A stretch of DNA of 64,000 nucleotides from Ulota crispa (lineage: Eukaryota > Streptophyta > Bryopsida > Orthotrichales > Orthotrichaceae): assembly GCA_963920765.1 (NCBI GenBank), contig OY987243.1:18285419-18349418 (forward strand), read 5' to 3'. Shown one piece after another: positions 1 through 10,900 of the stretch. The first letter of the stretch is position 1. Every line of letters starts with the position of its first letter. A program made the position numbers and the translations under genes. Under the pieces are notes generated by a model, which saw only the letters and a program-made list of their open reading frames with translations, was not told where the DNA came from and ran no database searches.

Positions 1-879
1 ATGAACATGTTTCTAGTCTATTTGGAAACGAAGATGTTATGTACTCTGCGAGTCTTGCTATATCTGTAGCGACGAGGTTTCTATGATGCAGAATCTGTTG
101 ATTTTGATAGAGGACGCTTCTGGCACTTATGAAGCAAATCACTATTTCTTCAGAGTAAGATTTTGTAAATGAGTTGCCACTGCAGTCTTGACTAGTACTT
201 GGAAGCAGTGGTTCTAATTGAGATTTTCATAATCAGTTCAGGTTGCTAAAACACTGCTAAATATGCGAAAAACCCAAATTATACACTGCGCTCTTTATGT
301 TTTTTTGTAGCATTGAACTTCTTTTTGGGGGAGAAGCTTTGCTAACTTCAGCTACAATTGTGAACACTGGCTGGAAGTGGGGTATTTAAACTACATTCTG
401 TTAGGTATGATATTAACACATTAGTGTTTCCGTTGGTCACCCTATTGATGATTTTGGTAATGATATATATCTTGTTTATTCAATCAAATCTTTTACTGAC
501 GTTTAGTGTTAGACAGTTTTCCAGTTTTTGGATGATGCTCTAAATGTGCTACTGTGAATATGTTTTGCCCTTGTCAAAAATAGATGCTTCATTCTTGTTC
601 TAACACGTAAATTTGTACTGCCAGTGCTGTTTGGGAGTAAAATCACTGGGATTTTTCTTCTTGCGCATTATTTTGGGGCTTCACAGGACATGCCTTTCTG
701 CTCGTCAGTGGCAGTGTTTTTTTTTCACCTACCCGGCGCCACATGCCCTCACAGGAATGGAGAATTTTGAGAGGGAGAGACGAGCATTGGTCCAATTTTT
801 GACAAGGTGGCTTCATGAGGCCCAAAAAAAAAACACTCAGTGTTGTGTGACAAGCAAGAATGTTTGAATAGCTTATCAA
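1..879. other. AT-rich stretch, no gene recognised
   Basis: Only short ORFs with no family resemblance. It could be intron or flank of a gene outside the window, but no exon-like block with splice signals was found. Confidence 0.5.
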
Positions 880-1277
880 TTAAGAGGTAGGAACACTCAT
901 AACCGTGAGTGTACCCCTAGTCGTGGCCTACATCTGACACAAGTTGTTAGTCATTTGAAATTAATAAATTTTGTGATTATGTCGGAACTTAAGTGATGGT
1001 TACGGGTGACAAAGTGATGGTTGTAGGTGATTTGCATGACGGTTTTGAGAACCCTAGCTTGTTGTTTTTAGCATCTCCTACTCACGGTCATGGATTTTCA
1101 GTGATTCTGGACTTTAAAAAACCTTTGTGAACAAATGCTTGCAATTGGGACTTTGAAATTGATCCAAATATTTTTCATTCCTTCTTGCTAATCTAACAAT
1201 ATTATTTTCAAGCTTGTTTGATCAAGGTATATACCCTATAATGCTTAAACTCATGCTTATGGGTGTTCCTACCTTAA
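880..1277. repeat. MITE-like element, family C copy 1
   Basis: About 398 bp bounded by inverted ends: the left end reads TTAAGAGGTAGGAACACTCA and the right end (1256-1277) is its near reverse complement. Two other stretches of almost the same length (29778-30179 and 41794-42197) have the same ends (consensus about TAAGGTAGGAGCACCCA). No coding capacity. The target-site duplication is unclear. Confidence 0.5.
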
Positions 1278-1996
1278 GCTTAGCACCCATTCTCAATGTA
1301 CTGTACAAGCTGTTCTTCCAACTTTGAGTTGCTAAAAACACTATTATGGACCACAATGGTTTTGATGGGTATTACCAATTTGTATCGTTTGTAAATTATT
1401 GCAAATTAGAATGGGTTCAAATTCTTCAAAACAACATTACATACAAGTACTTCAAAAGCCTGTTCAAACTACATAGCATTGCAAGCTCCAAGGTTTGTGA
1501 TCATGTGAAAGTGATTTATATCATTATACATAACTATTATAGACTACAATAATTATTAACTCGAGATGGTTATTCACCCACAATATGTGGCTACTCTATT
1601 CTTTAGCCTCATGGTACTGACATGTGGCATTATAAAGGTACTACATTTACACTTAACTTCAACCCCAATTAATCTTTGAAGGGCCACTTGATCTCTTCAT
1701 TTTGACAGAAAGGTCGATTAAAAAGTATAATATTGAAGATTGTTTTGGAGTTGATGTGAGAAAAAGGGCTATAGGTCTTGCAGTTTCGATTCTATCATAT
1801 GTTCAGATCCCAACAAATTCCTCAATGTAATTTTTGAAACATTAAGTTCACAATTCTTACTAAACTTGATTCCTTAAAAAAATCTTGATGAATTTGTAGT
1901 AGAATCTGTTGAAGAGGGCTTGAAATGTGATGATGATTGTAGTGGATTTTGAGATTTTTTTTGTTACTTTTATTTACAAGCTCAAATTTGTAGGAA
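1278..1996. other. Intergenic, nothing recognised
   Basis: AT-rich sequence with one short ORF (1346-1552) of random-looking composition. No RNA gene or repeat identified by eye. Confidence 0.5.
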
Positions 1997-2906
1997 CACT
2001 ACACTAATAATGATAAATAGTGTTGGCTACACTAATTACAAAGCCTAACACTAAATGTCAACAATTCCCATAATGTTAGCAACACTAAATGTCAACATAT
2101 ACACTAATTATCAATTACTGTAACTTTTTGGAGTATGAAATTTTTACAAGTTTACATTTAGTGTTAGATAGTAGAGATGGGGACACAAAGATCCATTCCT
2201 CAATCATACCCCTTCCACACCATTAATACTTCACTAAATCTAAAATTTAAAATTACATATGTTGAAAGCTCTAATAATGGGGTGAGAATGTATTGGTTTT
2301 AGAGATATGGTGGAATTTTATTGATTTTAAAAGCATTTTAATCACAATTTGATGCTTTTTCTAAACGATTTTTTATTAACACTTCTTCAAATTTCATTCA
2401 TGTCAAATTTTAGTGCATTGTGTCCTTTCTATCTGTAAAAGGCTTCCTTGAGTTGAGGCAATTTTAAGCTCTAAAAGGTGATTAAAAGCTTAAAAAAGTG
2501 CTGGTGGAAGACTAAAAGTTGATGAATATAGCATATTTGATAGGGTAAATTGCACTTGGCATGGGTTAAAGGCATGGAGTTGGAATACTCTACTTTTCAA
2601 AATTTAATGCATGCTTTCCCCCTTTATTGACTTTTGAAATGTGTAATTGATTTTAGATTTGGTAAAGAATTGATTGCATGGAAAGGGTTGAGTAAGGAAT
2701 GGATCTTTTTGTCCACATCTCTACTTCAATTTTGGTTGCTCACCCTTGCGGGGCCGTGTTTTAAGCTTTAGTTCAAACATGCGGTGATTTGCCCAAACGG
2801 GACCTTCAATAGAAGGGCATTTCAAACACAATCTGAATGCCAAGGTCAATTGCGTATTGGTGCAGTGCTTGCCACTGTCATTGGAACAAGAATTCCTCCG
2901 CAATGA

Positions 2907-3488
2907 TCAATCAACAAAGCTTGTGTGCTCAATTTGTGCAGGTTTGAGTGCACCGGGGTTGCAATCTTGTGAGTTTGCTGGCCACTCCCACCAATATTGC
3001 CCGTCAATGGCCGCAAACAACGTTGCTTCTACTAGCCATGAAGAAATTTGTGGATCATTCCGAAGCTTCATAAGCTCCTCTTGCAATGCACTCGTGCTGC
3101 TCACAAGTTTCGTCACGGCTTTTGCAATCAGCGGGTCCTTCGTTCCCGCCACAGCTTTGAAACTCACTTTGCCAAGCGGCACAGGCTCTGGGAGGTCAAA
3201 TTCTTCCAACAAGCTGTCTTTCATGAGACTAGCAAGCAGCATCAGAAGCGTGTTGCCGCAATTGGCGTCCACCCCCCGTACAGCGATCCATCTTTGCCCC
3301 CTTTGCAATGATAGCAAGCATAAAATAGTGCTAATTTGCAACTTCACCAGATAATTTTGACTTACCCATTCATCAATCACAAGACCCTTCACAACCATGG
3401 TGCCCTTCGGGATCATCTCTGCAGGCTTTTTGCAAGCTGTAGCAGCGTTAGCTTTAGCGAGGTATTTTTGCAACCTATCCAATTCCTC
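2907..3488 (-). pseudogene. Unrecognised gene fragment with exon-like structure
   Basis: Minus-strand open frame of just under 200 codons. The first 41 codons (3488-3366) form an exon-like block, preceded by ATAG and followed by a strong GTAAGT donor. A 65-nt intron-like segment (3365-3301) ends in AAAG. The downstream block (3300-2907) encodes a mixed hydrophobic/charged sequence (for example LLMLLASLMKDSLLEEFDL) that looks like real protein. Removing the 65 nt shifts the downstream frame and soon reaches a stop, while leaving it in keeps the frame open. There is no ATG at the start. I do not recognise the family. Best read as a captured or decaying fragment inside the candidate 1997-5543 element. 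Confidence 0.35.
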
Positions 3489-3918
3489 CTATTTTGAGCA
3501 TTGAACAACAAAGAGGTCACTTGGACAACAATGCAAGTGGTGCCAACAACTTTGCTAAACGATAGCTCAATTTAGAGTATTGGGTCCTTATAGGTACTAC
3601 TCTAGATTCATTGAAATTTGAAATCGTTGCATACTATTCAACTTGTCTTAATGCAAAGCACGTACCTGCTTTAGTTCCACACCACTAAGCTCCAAGCGTT
3701 CCCAACAATAGAAAAATCTCCAATCACAAATTCTAAAGCTACAAGTAGCAAAATCACACTCATTAAATACAAGTAGCAAGATCACACGCATTAAATAGTC
3801 TTCCAGCCCCAAACTAATGAATGTTTACTCCACACCTTCACAGTTCTAATATACTTGTAGAATAAACTTTTACAACTTTCCAAAGTGTAAAATTTAAATA
3901 GCAGATAACTTAAGAAAG

Positions 3919-4125
3919 ATGGAAAACACTCACTGCAAATGCCTTTTGTGGATTGATGAAGACCACTTGAAGGATGCGCTCAACAGAGGCTACACTCCTT
4001 CTGATCTTCAAACATCAACAGGGAACAGTACATCACCAATCAGTTGCATTTCAAATGGAAACTCTAACGGCCAGCAGTCGTATCAATTCTTGGACCTGAA
4101 AAGCCCCTCACGAGTCAAAACCTAA
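3919..4125 (+). pseudogene. Possible GRF-type zinc-finger fragment
   Basis: Short ATG-started frame (68 codons) beginning MENTHCKCLLWIDEDHLKDA. The C-x-C-x3-W-x-D pattern resembles the C-terminal half of plant GRF zinc fingers, which often sit in transposon-associated proteins. The N-terminal zinc ligands and the rest of a host protein are absent, and the tail is Ser/Asn-rich. Similarity rests on one short motif only. Confidence 0.22.
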
Positions 4126-4486
4126 TCCCAATGAACATGAAGACCAGCATTGTAAGGCTGGGACCTCATCTGCATACTATGTGCAATACTGACCATTTTC
4201 AAAAAAGCTAGATAATGTTACGAGAGGTGTACCCCATGGAATTTATCAAATTTGAGGAGTTCGATGAAAGCCCTAGAGCAGTCTTAAGGAATTTGCATTT
4301 CAGATTCTATGGCCTTCATTCAGTTTGGAGGCTGCAAAAAGAGCTGAACTCACTAAAATTGATGATTTCAAAAAGACAAAGTACAAGCAACTTCTCCGAA
4401 TAGAAACTCTTTGTGAAACAAGTAGACATTCAAAAATTGGCATTTGAGGCAAAACTCCTTACAATGCTCAGAGCCAGAGACCAGAG

Positions 4487-4719
4487 ATTAACCTTTAAAT
4501 TACCAAAAGGCTCTTTGCGACCAGTACAATATGGGGTATTTTTGTTGTATTTGGAATGGATCCACACCTCTATTACATTTGAGATCAACAAAGAAGCTGG
4601 AGAATAGATCACTGGTTCTAGTGAGCTACTTGAAATCCCAAATTAAAATATCTTATTGGTAGCAAATGACAATTATATGTCTCCATATATACTATACCCT
4701 ATGGTCGTTTAAAGGTTAA
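4487..4719. repeat. TTAA-flanked MITE family A, copy 1
   Basis: About 233 bp from TTAACCTTTAAA to TTTAAAGGTTAA. The interior matches other family A copies: the blocks 'ACAATATGGGGTATTTTT', 'TTTGAGATCAACAAAGAAG', 'CTAGTGAGCTACTTGA' and 'GGTAGCAAATG' occur in order. Orientation is opposite to copy 2. Short ORFs here are artefacts of the repeat. Confidence 0.7.
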
Positions 4720-5727
4720 GTTAAAGTCGATGCTTGATGCAAATCCAAAATTTTGCTCCCTCTTCATGTCAATGTCAATGCCCAATGTAGATTTATAAGT
4801 TTGCTCCCTCTTCATGACCACAAAAGCTAACGTAAAAGATGCCGTTCATTCACATCACTTAGCAGGAGATAAAAATTCTACTCAACACAAATGCGCGCAT
4901 GATCCACCACCGCTTGAATGCTCAATGGAAAAACCCTAACTACACCATTATGAAGAAAATCGATTTCAATTTGTTGTTTCAAGTGCCATTTCCTTCAAAA
5001 CAAACCAAGATTAAGAATGGGCAATCTTGTTTGGGGCTTTGATTCACTTACCTCCACGGATTTCAATGACGTCCAACTCAAAATGCCACCAAAATTGTCA
5101 AAATAAAACCGAGATGGGACAAAAAAAAGATTGCTATCTCGCACGCTTGCACTCTCTTTTGTAGGTCAAGCTACCTCCAGCGAGGTCTTCGGTTTCCACC
5201 ATGGATCCCGCAAGTAGCGATTGAATCAAAAACACGGAGGATTTTTTTAGGTTTTGCGAATTGCCGAATGGTGGAGCTACGTATGCAGAGCTTGCAGGAT
5301 CGTACGAGGAGATGGAGGGCAAGAGTGCTAGACAACAAAACAAAGAATTGTAATGCAAGGACACAAGAATAATGCGGTGCTCCATAGGTGGGCACAACAA
5401 TTTCAGAGGCAAGATAAGGCACCAGGGAGGGATGTGTTGGAGGTAACTCTAAATGTAAACTACTTGATATTTAGAATTAATGGAGTAAAAGTGCAAATAA
5501 CACTATTGGTAACATAACACTATTTATCATTATTAGTGTACTGATTTAAAAGCTGGCTTGAATTTTTCACTTTCGTTTTCATAATTATACTAAAAGTATA
5601 CATTCTAACAAGGTGTTGCTACATAATAAAACTATTATTCTTTTAGTGAAAACTATTACACTAAAGATTACTTTTAGTTGTTAGTAATGAAAGTTTGAAA
5701 TCATTATTGACAAAGTATGGGTTGCAT

Positions 5728-6097
5728 TTAACCCCTAAACGTGGAGGACAAAAGAACGTCCCGTGGCTCTAAAAATTGATAAAATGTTACAGAAAAAAGT
5801 CGTTTTCATCTAATTTTTTCAGTAGTGGTCATTAACACATGGTCCATCATAGAAGGCAAAAAACTACCTCATCAGATGTATTCATATTTTTAGGTAACTC
5901 AAATTATGATAAGAGTCAAAAACATGGTTCTCAAGTTGCATTTTTTGCAATTTTTATGAGGGCACCATGTATTGTTGACTCCTACAACTTTAGGAAGTAA
6001 TGTTATATTTGCTAAGCATTGGAAATGTTCAAATGAACATTGTAGAGTATTGTAGCACGGCTAGTCACAGTGACTAGCCCAGTGTGTAAGGGTTGAA
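5728..6097. repeat. TTAA-type MITE family B, copy 1 (reverse)
   Basis: About 370 bp starting TTAACCCCTAAACG and ending GTAAGGGTTGAA. Read in reverse, the interior follows the other family B copies (TGGTCCATCATAGAAGGCAA, a GGTAACTCAAATT block, then a poly-T/GCAATTTTTATGAGGGCACC block). The last TTAA has decayed to TTGA. A perfect short palindrome (CTAGTCACAGTGACTAG) lies near the right end. Confidence 0.55.
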
Positions 6098-6219
6098 TTC
6101 ATTCATTCCTTCATTAAAGCTTAACATAAGAGGCACATCTTTGCTTTTCTTGTAATCCTCCCAATGTATGCCTAAATGGAGTGCAATTATAAGAACTTGT
6201 TCCTTTTCCATCTTTGTTA

Positions 6220-6797
6220 CTCCCTTTGTCCCAATATAAAGCTCCATATTAGGCATAGTTCTTGTCCCACTAAAAAGCTCTTTTTTGCTAATTTCAATTG
6301 CTGAGAAAGCGTTTGTCATGTCCAATGATCTCATGGGGGTAAGTTAAGCAATTAAAGAGCATTCCTCTCCTAACAAGCTTGGCCTTGCCCATATGAGGTA
6401 CCATTGTTGCTACTAATCTTTAAATCATCAAAATGAGGAGTTAGCAACATGTGCAAATATGGTACTTTTTGCATGGAATTTGGGTGCCCAAACGGCAACA
6501 TCAAAGCTAGAGATTTTGCACAAATTTGGAAGATGGTATGTTGATTCTAGAAGGCATGTGTCACTAGTACAAAGACTAAAATAATGAGGCGGCAGCCTTC
6601 ACAAACTATGCACAAATATGGTACTTTTTGCATGGAATTTGGGTGTCTAAACATCAACATAAAAACTTGAGATTTTGCAAATATTTGGTAGGTAGTATAT
6701 TGATTCTAGAATGCATTTGTCACTAGGATGATGACTAAAAATACAATTAATCCTTCATGGAGAAGTTTTTTGGAACTTTATATTAGGACAAAGGGAG
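6220..6797. mobile_element. Stowaway-like MITE (Tc1/mariner type)
   Basis: 578 bp flanked by TA on both sides (6218-6219 and 6798-6799). The 26-bp terminal inverted repeat starts CTCCCTTTGTCCYAATATAA and differs at two positions between ends; this is close to the well-known plant Stowaway terminus. No transposase is encoded; the minus-strand ORF over 6074-6334 crosses the border and is not a gene. Non-autonomous, probably moved by a mariner-like transposase elsewhere. Confidence 0.85.
6450..6740. repeat. Internal direct repeat in the Stowaway-like element
   Basis: Two copies of a roughly 130-bp segment (about 6450-6580 and 6608-6740). Both begin with 'GCAAATATGGTACTTTTTGC' or the same with one inserted base, share 'ATTTTGCA' and end at 'GTCACTAG'. 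They explain the unusually long interior of this MITE. Confidence 0.7.
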
Positions 6798-6876
6798 TAT
6801 AAAATTAGCTCCTTAAAAGTGTATTTTGTTTATTTACAAATGTAAACTTGACATGTAAGAGAATACTGTTCCTAAA

Positions 6877-7118
6877 TTAACCCTTAAAGGACTAAGCTAC
6901 TATAATACATAGTATGTACATTGCTGCATAATTGGCATTTGCTACCAACAAAAAGTTTTAATTTGGGATCCTGACTACCTCACTAGAACAACATTGATTT
7001 ATATTCTAACTTCTTTGTTGATCTCAAATGTAATAAAGGTGTGGATGCACTCCAAATACAAGAAAAATACCCTGTATTGTACTGGTCGCAAAGGGATGCT
7101 TGGTTCTTTAGGGGTTAA
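6877..7118. repeat. TTAA-flanked MITE family A, copy 2
   Basis: About 242 bp from TTAACCCTTAAAGGACTAAG to CTTTAGGGGTTAA. Contains the family blocks 'AATTGGCATTTGCTACCAA', 'CTTCTTTGTTGATCTCAAA' and 'TGTATTGTACTGGTCGCAAA'. This is the least degraded solitary copy and a good type sequence. Confidence 0.8.
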
Positions 7119-7916
7119 TGTGTGAACTCAAACACTTCTTGAAGGAATTGCGCAAAACAATTGAGATACATCCAAGTAGTTCTGGAAAGCACTTATTGCT
7201 ACTCGGACTCTTGGAAGGTAGAACGTGAAAAGAAAATTATATCATCCATAAAGATATACTAGAATAATATCACCAAAATTTGAAGGATAGACTGAACTAC
7301 AATTTCTTAAAGCTCAAATATTCAAAAAAATCCATAAACAATAAACAAGTACAAGAACTACACAATACTCACGTTCTTATACATGGAGCTTACAATTGCA
7401 ACAATTCACCAATTTTATTGGATTCCTTTTTAATGGGGTAAAAGCTAAACTTGATACTGAGCTTCAGCTTCTCAAGTTAGAGCGAATATAAAGATAGACA
7501 TTTTGAAGCACAATTGAGTTTCATCAAATGTGAATTCAGATACAAGGACCTCTAGAAGTAAATAACGTTATAGTCAGATGTAGAGAAAGGTGCCCATTTA
7601 TTGTCTTAAAAAGATGGGAACAAACATTTCCCCAAATGCTCAACATGTCTTAAGACCATATCAAAAACCGAGAGTAAAGATACCACATGGAAAATTGGAA
7701 AATGACTTCCATAATGATAGTTTCTATAATCAGGCAACCAATCTAACAGGAAACACAAGAAACTAACGTGCATAAGCTGGAATACTTCGCTGCACTGAAC
7801 TCTAACACAACGTTTAGAAATCCACGTAAAGTCACATCCTCATCCTCCTATCTGAAACAAGTATAACAAAAGAAATACCACTACGGACACGAAAATATCA
7901 GTTTTTATAATAGAGA
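7119..7916. other. 3' flank of the transportin gene
   Basis: No ORF of interest. The part next to 7917 is probably the 3'UTR of the minus-strand transportin gene. Nothing else recognised. Confidence 0.45.
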
Positions 7917-10900
7917 CTAGCTTACAGGAGTTAAAGCAAGATTAAATGGTTGCAGAGCACTTTGAACGGCCTCCGTGACCTTTTTGTTTCGACGACAAAC
8001 CTCAGAAATCTCTTCCATCGAATTTGATAAAATGCTTGAGTCCGTCCCTGAAGCTGCAGATTGAATGGCCTGCAGGAAACTGACGCGCTCTCCCTCAGTC
8101 ACGACGTTTGAAGGAATCAAAGCAGCCGCTTCTTGCGCCCATTGCACCAATTGTGAACTGTAAAGACGAGCCAGTGCCAACAAAACGTATTCAACCTGCA
8201 AACAAAGTGTTGAAACATGGAAATTCAGAACCCTGATGTAATTTTTTTTGCAAGTCATCAGAAAGATAACCCAAAATCAGATGTTATATTTAACAGTAAA
8301 ATACCTACTCCAGCAGTTTCAATGTGTAGCGCGTTTAGCTCATGTTACAGAAGCTTTGATCAAAAGCAGCCTTGATCTTCAAAACATGAAAGGAGGAGAA
8401 AATGAATGGGATCTAAGAAATGTATACAGATGGGACAGAATGTGCAAAGGAAGACAAAGTAGGATTAGAGCTATAAAACGGCTCTAACCTCTGAAAGTCG
8501 AGATTCAGGCAGAGCTCCGGCTAAAGCAGCCAACAAGACTCGGGTTAAAGCTGCACCACGGGGTAGGAAGACTGCATCCACCGCTGATCGGTAATGCTTT
8601 CCTGTGAAGGTCGTGGGTAGATCCAAAATATCTTGGAAAAACGTCAAAATTGAACGACATGCCTCCCTGCACCAGCATGTTTGCATGAGAATTTTGATCC
8701 ACATCAAGTGGTTCTAGACTCTGTTAAGGTAAACGTACAAGCTTCAATGACGTCCTCGTGAAGACCTCCTAGAACTTAACTTAAAACTGACGAAACCAAA
8801 ATAGATAAATAGCTAAAAATGCTCACCTGTGTTGTATCGTTATGCCAGTCATGGCACAGTCGACCAAGGGAGGTAACATGGTAGTCGGTACAAGCAAATG
8901 TGGACAATAACGTATGCAACGCGATGATAGTAAGAAGCAGTCGTCCGCAATATCAGGTTGAGAAGTAAAATCCTGAATCCACAAATGCAAGAAATTTTGA
9001 AGTTATTGCAAGAGAAGCTAACTTCGCAGATGTAATAGAGAATTCAAAACCTACAATTTTTGTTCAAAGAGCAATGTCAAATTGTTTCACCACGTTTTTC
9101 TTTACAAAACTCCAAATCAAGAGTTGAATTAAGGCGTTTAGGGGTTGATGCACTCATATAATAAGATGCTAGTCTTCAAGCCAAACTCGATGCAGTGTAA
9201 TCAATATGGTAATTAAGCCACATCTTAAACATAGCATTAGCAAATCTTGTCCAAGGACAACAGATCAAGTTACCTGAATACTCGTCAACATAGCTATAGT
9301 TTGTCCAAAAAGTACTGATATCAGCGTTCCCAGGTACCCAGCACACGCTGTGTCGCTACCAAAAACCTGCATTAATACGTACATCCAGATTGCAAAAAGC
9401 AATGGTTAACAATGAGAAAAAAAGCATTGAGTGCTCATGCTGGAACTACTAGGTGACAAGGTGGCACAGAAAAATGCAAAACTAATACTCAAATCAATTT
9501 AGCAAGTGAAAAGAAATTTGTCGTAATTTGTGCATTCGAAAGCAAAGAGATTCACCTTAATAACTTCACTAGCAAGATACAAGAAACATGAGTGATGGTG
9601 CTGTTGATAACGCTCTTGGACCTCTTCTAGCATTGACCCCATGACTCCTCCTAGTGCTCTTCCACAGTTGCGCACCTGTACCAGTAACGTTTAGCCTCAC
9701 GTCTTGTCCAAAAATTATTGCAAGAGATTCTATGAAGAAATAAATTAATATTCATCATACATATATGCTATAATCTGAGGAACCAACCAGGAGAGAACTG
9801 ACAGAATGAAGTAACAGAAACAATGAGGCTAGACACATAATTAGAAACAATTTCATTTCGCAGCTATTTCTATTTCGGTGGAAGATGCTTACTGCGTATT
9901 TGCACGCCCGACATAACCTCTCCATGGTCCTCATATCGTTTGCCCTTCTGCAAAAGACGAAATCAGAATGAAGTTATTGAAGTTAGAAGAAAAGACACAG
10001 AACATAATCATATAAATATTTCTTGGTTTCGACATCACCTATCTGTATAAACCGTTGCCAGCAGAGTTCGGGTAAGAAATTATAAACAAACGGCCCAACT
10101 AAAACATTGTCAATCTTTTAATTTTAGTACAGCAAAACTACAAGCGAACAAACTAACTCAAATGACAAGGTAGCACTTACTGCATGAAAACAGCTTTCAG
10201 AAGTGGCCACATTCGTTGGAATACATCTGCCAAAGGTTCAGGTTCACTGCCGTATCTGCAATTCCCAGGAAAAAAATGGAATCAGCAAAATTCATAATGA
10301 AAAAAATAAAATAAGTTGGATGCCCCATACAACCCATCAACACATATCACTTCTATAATCCTCCTGGTATTGTGCGAAATAGATGCCAGAACTTATACAA
10401 CAAAGCTGGCAATAAAATCGGAAAATCAAGCTCTTCAACCTCACAATGGATACAAAATCCACTCTCACAAACCTGAAAATGTTGGCTATCCGATCAATAT
10501 GTACAGAATACTGGTTCGCAGAAAATTGCTGTGAAGATCCTGCTTGTTGTGCTGCTGTAACCACTTGCTGTCAAGAGCATCAACGACAAAAGCATGAGGA
10601 ATATGTAAAGCCATACCCTCCTGCAAAAAGAGGGACGAAACAGAACACATTCAGTGGACAGAACATATAGCTAGAAGGGAGGAATTTTAATTTGCAAGAA
10701 AGATACACACCTGTAGTGGTGTAAGAATTGGGATGCATAGAGCATCTAGTGCAGGCACAAGTCGATCTGGAGGCAGCGCATTGACCATCAAACTGGAAAA
10801 CAAAACTAGAGTCAGCATTGTCCAACTCAAGAGTGGACCTTTTTCATATCGCAAGTGATACGGGTACTCTTACAAAAGCTGCGCCTTTGACGCAGGATAT

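Larger units (their letters stand above)
1997..5543. mobile_element. Candidate CACTA-type non-autonomous element
   Basis: A 28-bp sequence starting CACTACACTAATAATGAT at 1997-2024 recurs as its reverse complement at 5516-5543 with one mismatch. Just inside the left end the block AACACTAAATGTCAACA occurs twice (about 2046-2063 and 2082-2099), like the subterminal repeats of CACTA elements. The interior holds a decayed minus-strand gene fragment (2907-3488) and a possible zinc-finger fragment (3919-4125), as in Pack-type gene-capturing elements. Against it: the 3-bp flanks (gaa, att) do not match, and similar CACTAA motifs continue outside the right end. It may therefore be two unrelated inverted copies of one repeat. 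Confidence 0.35.
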
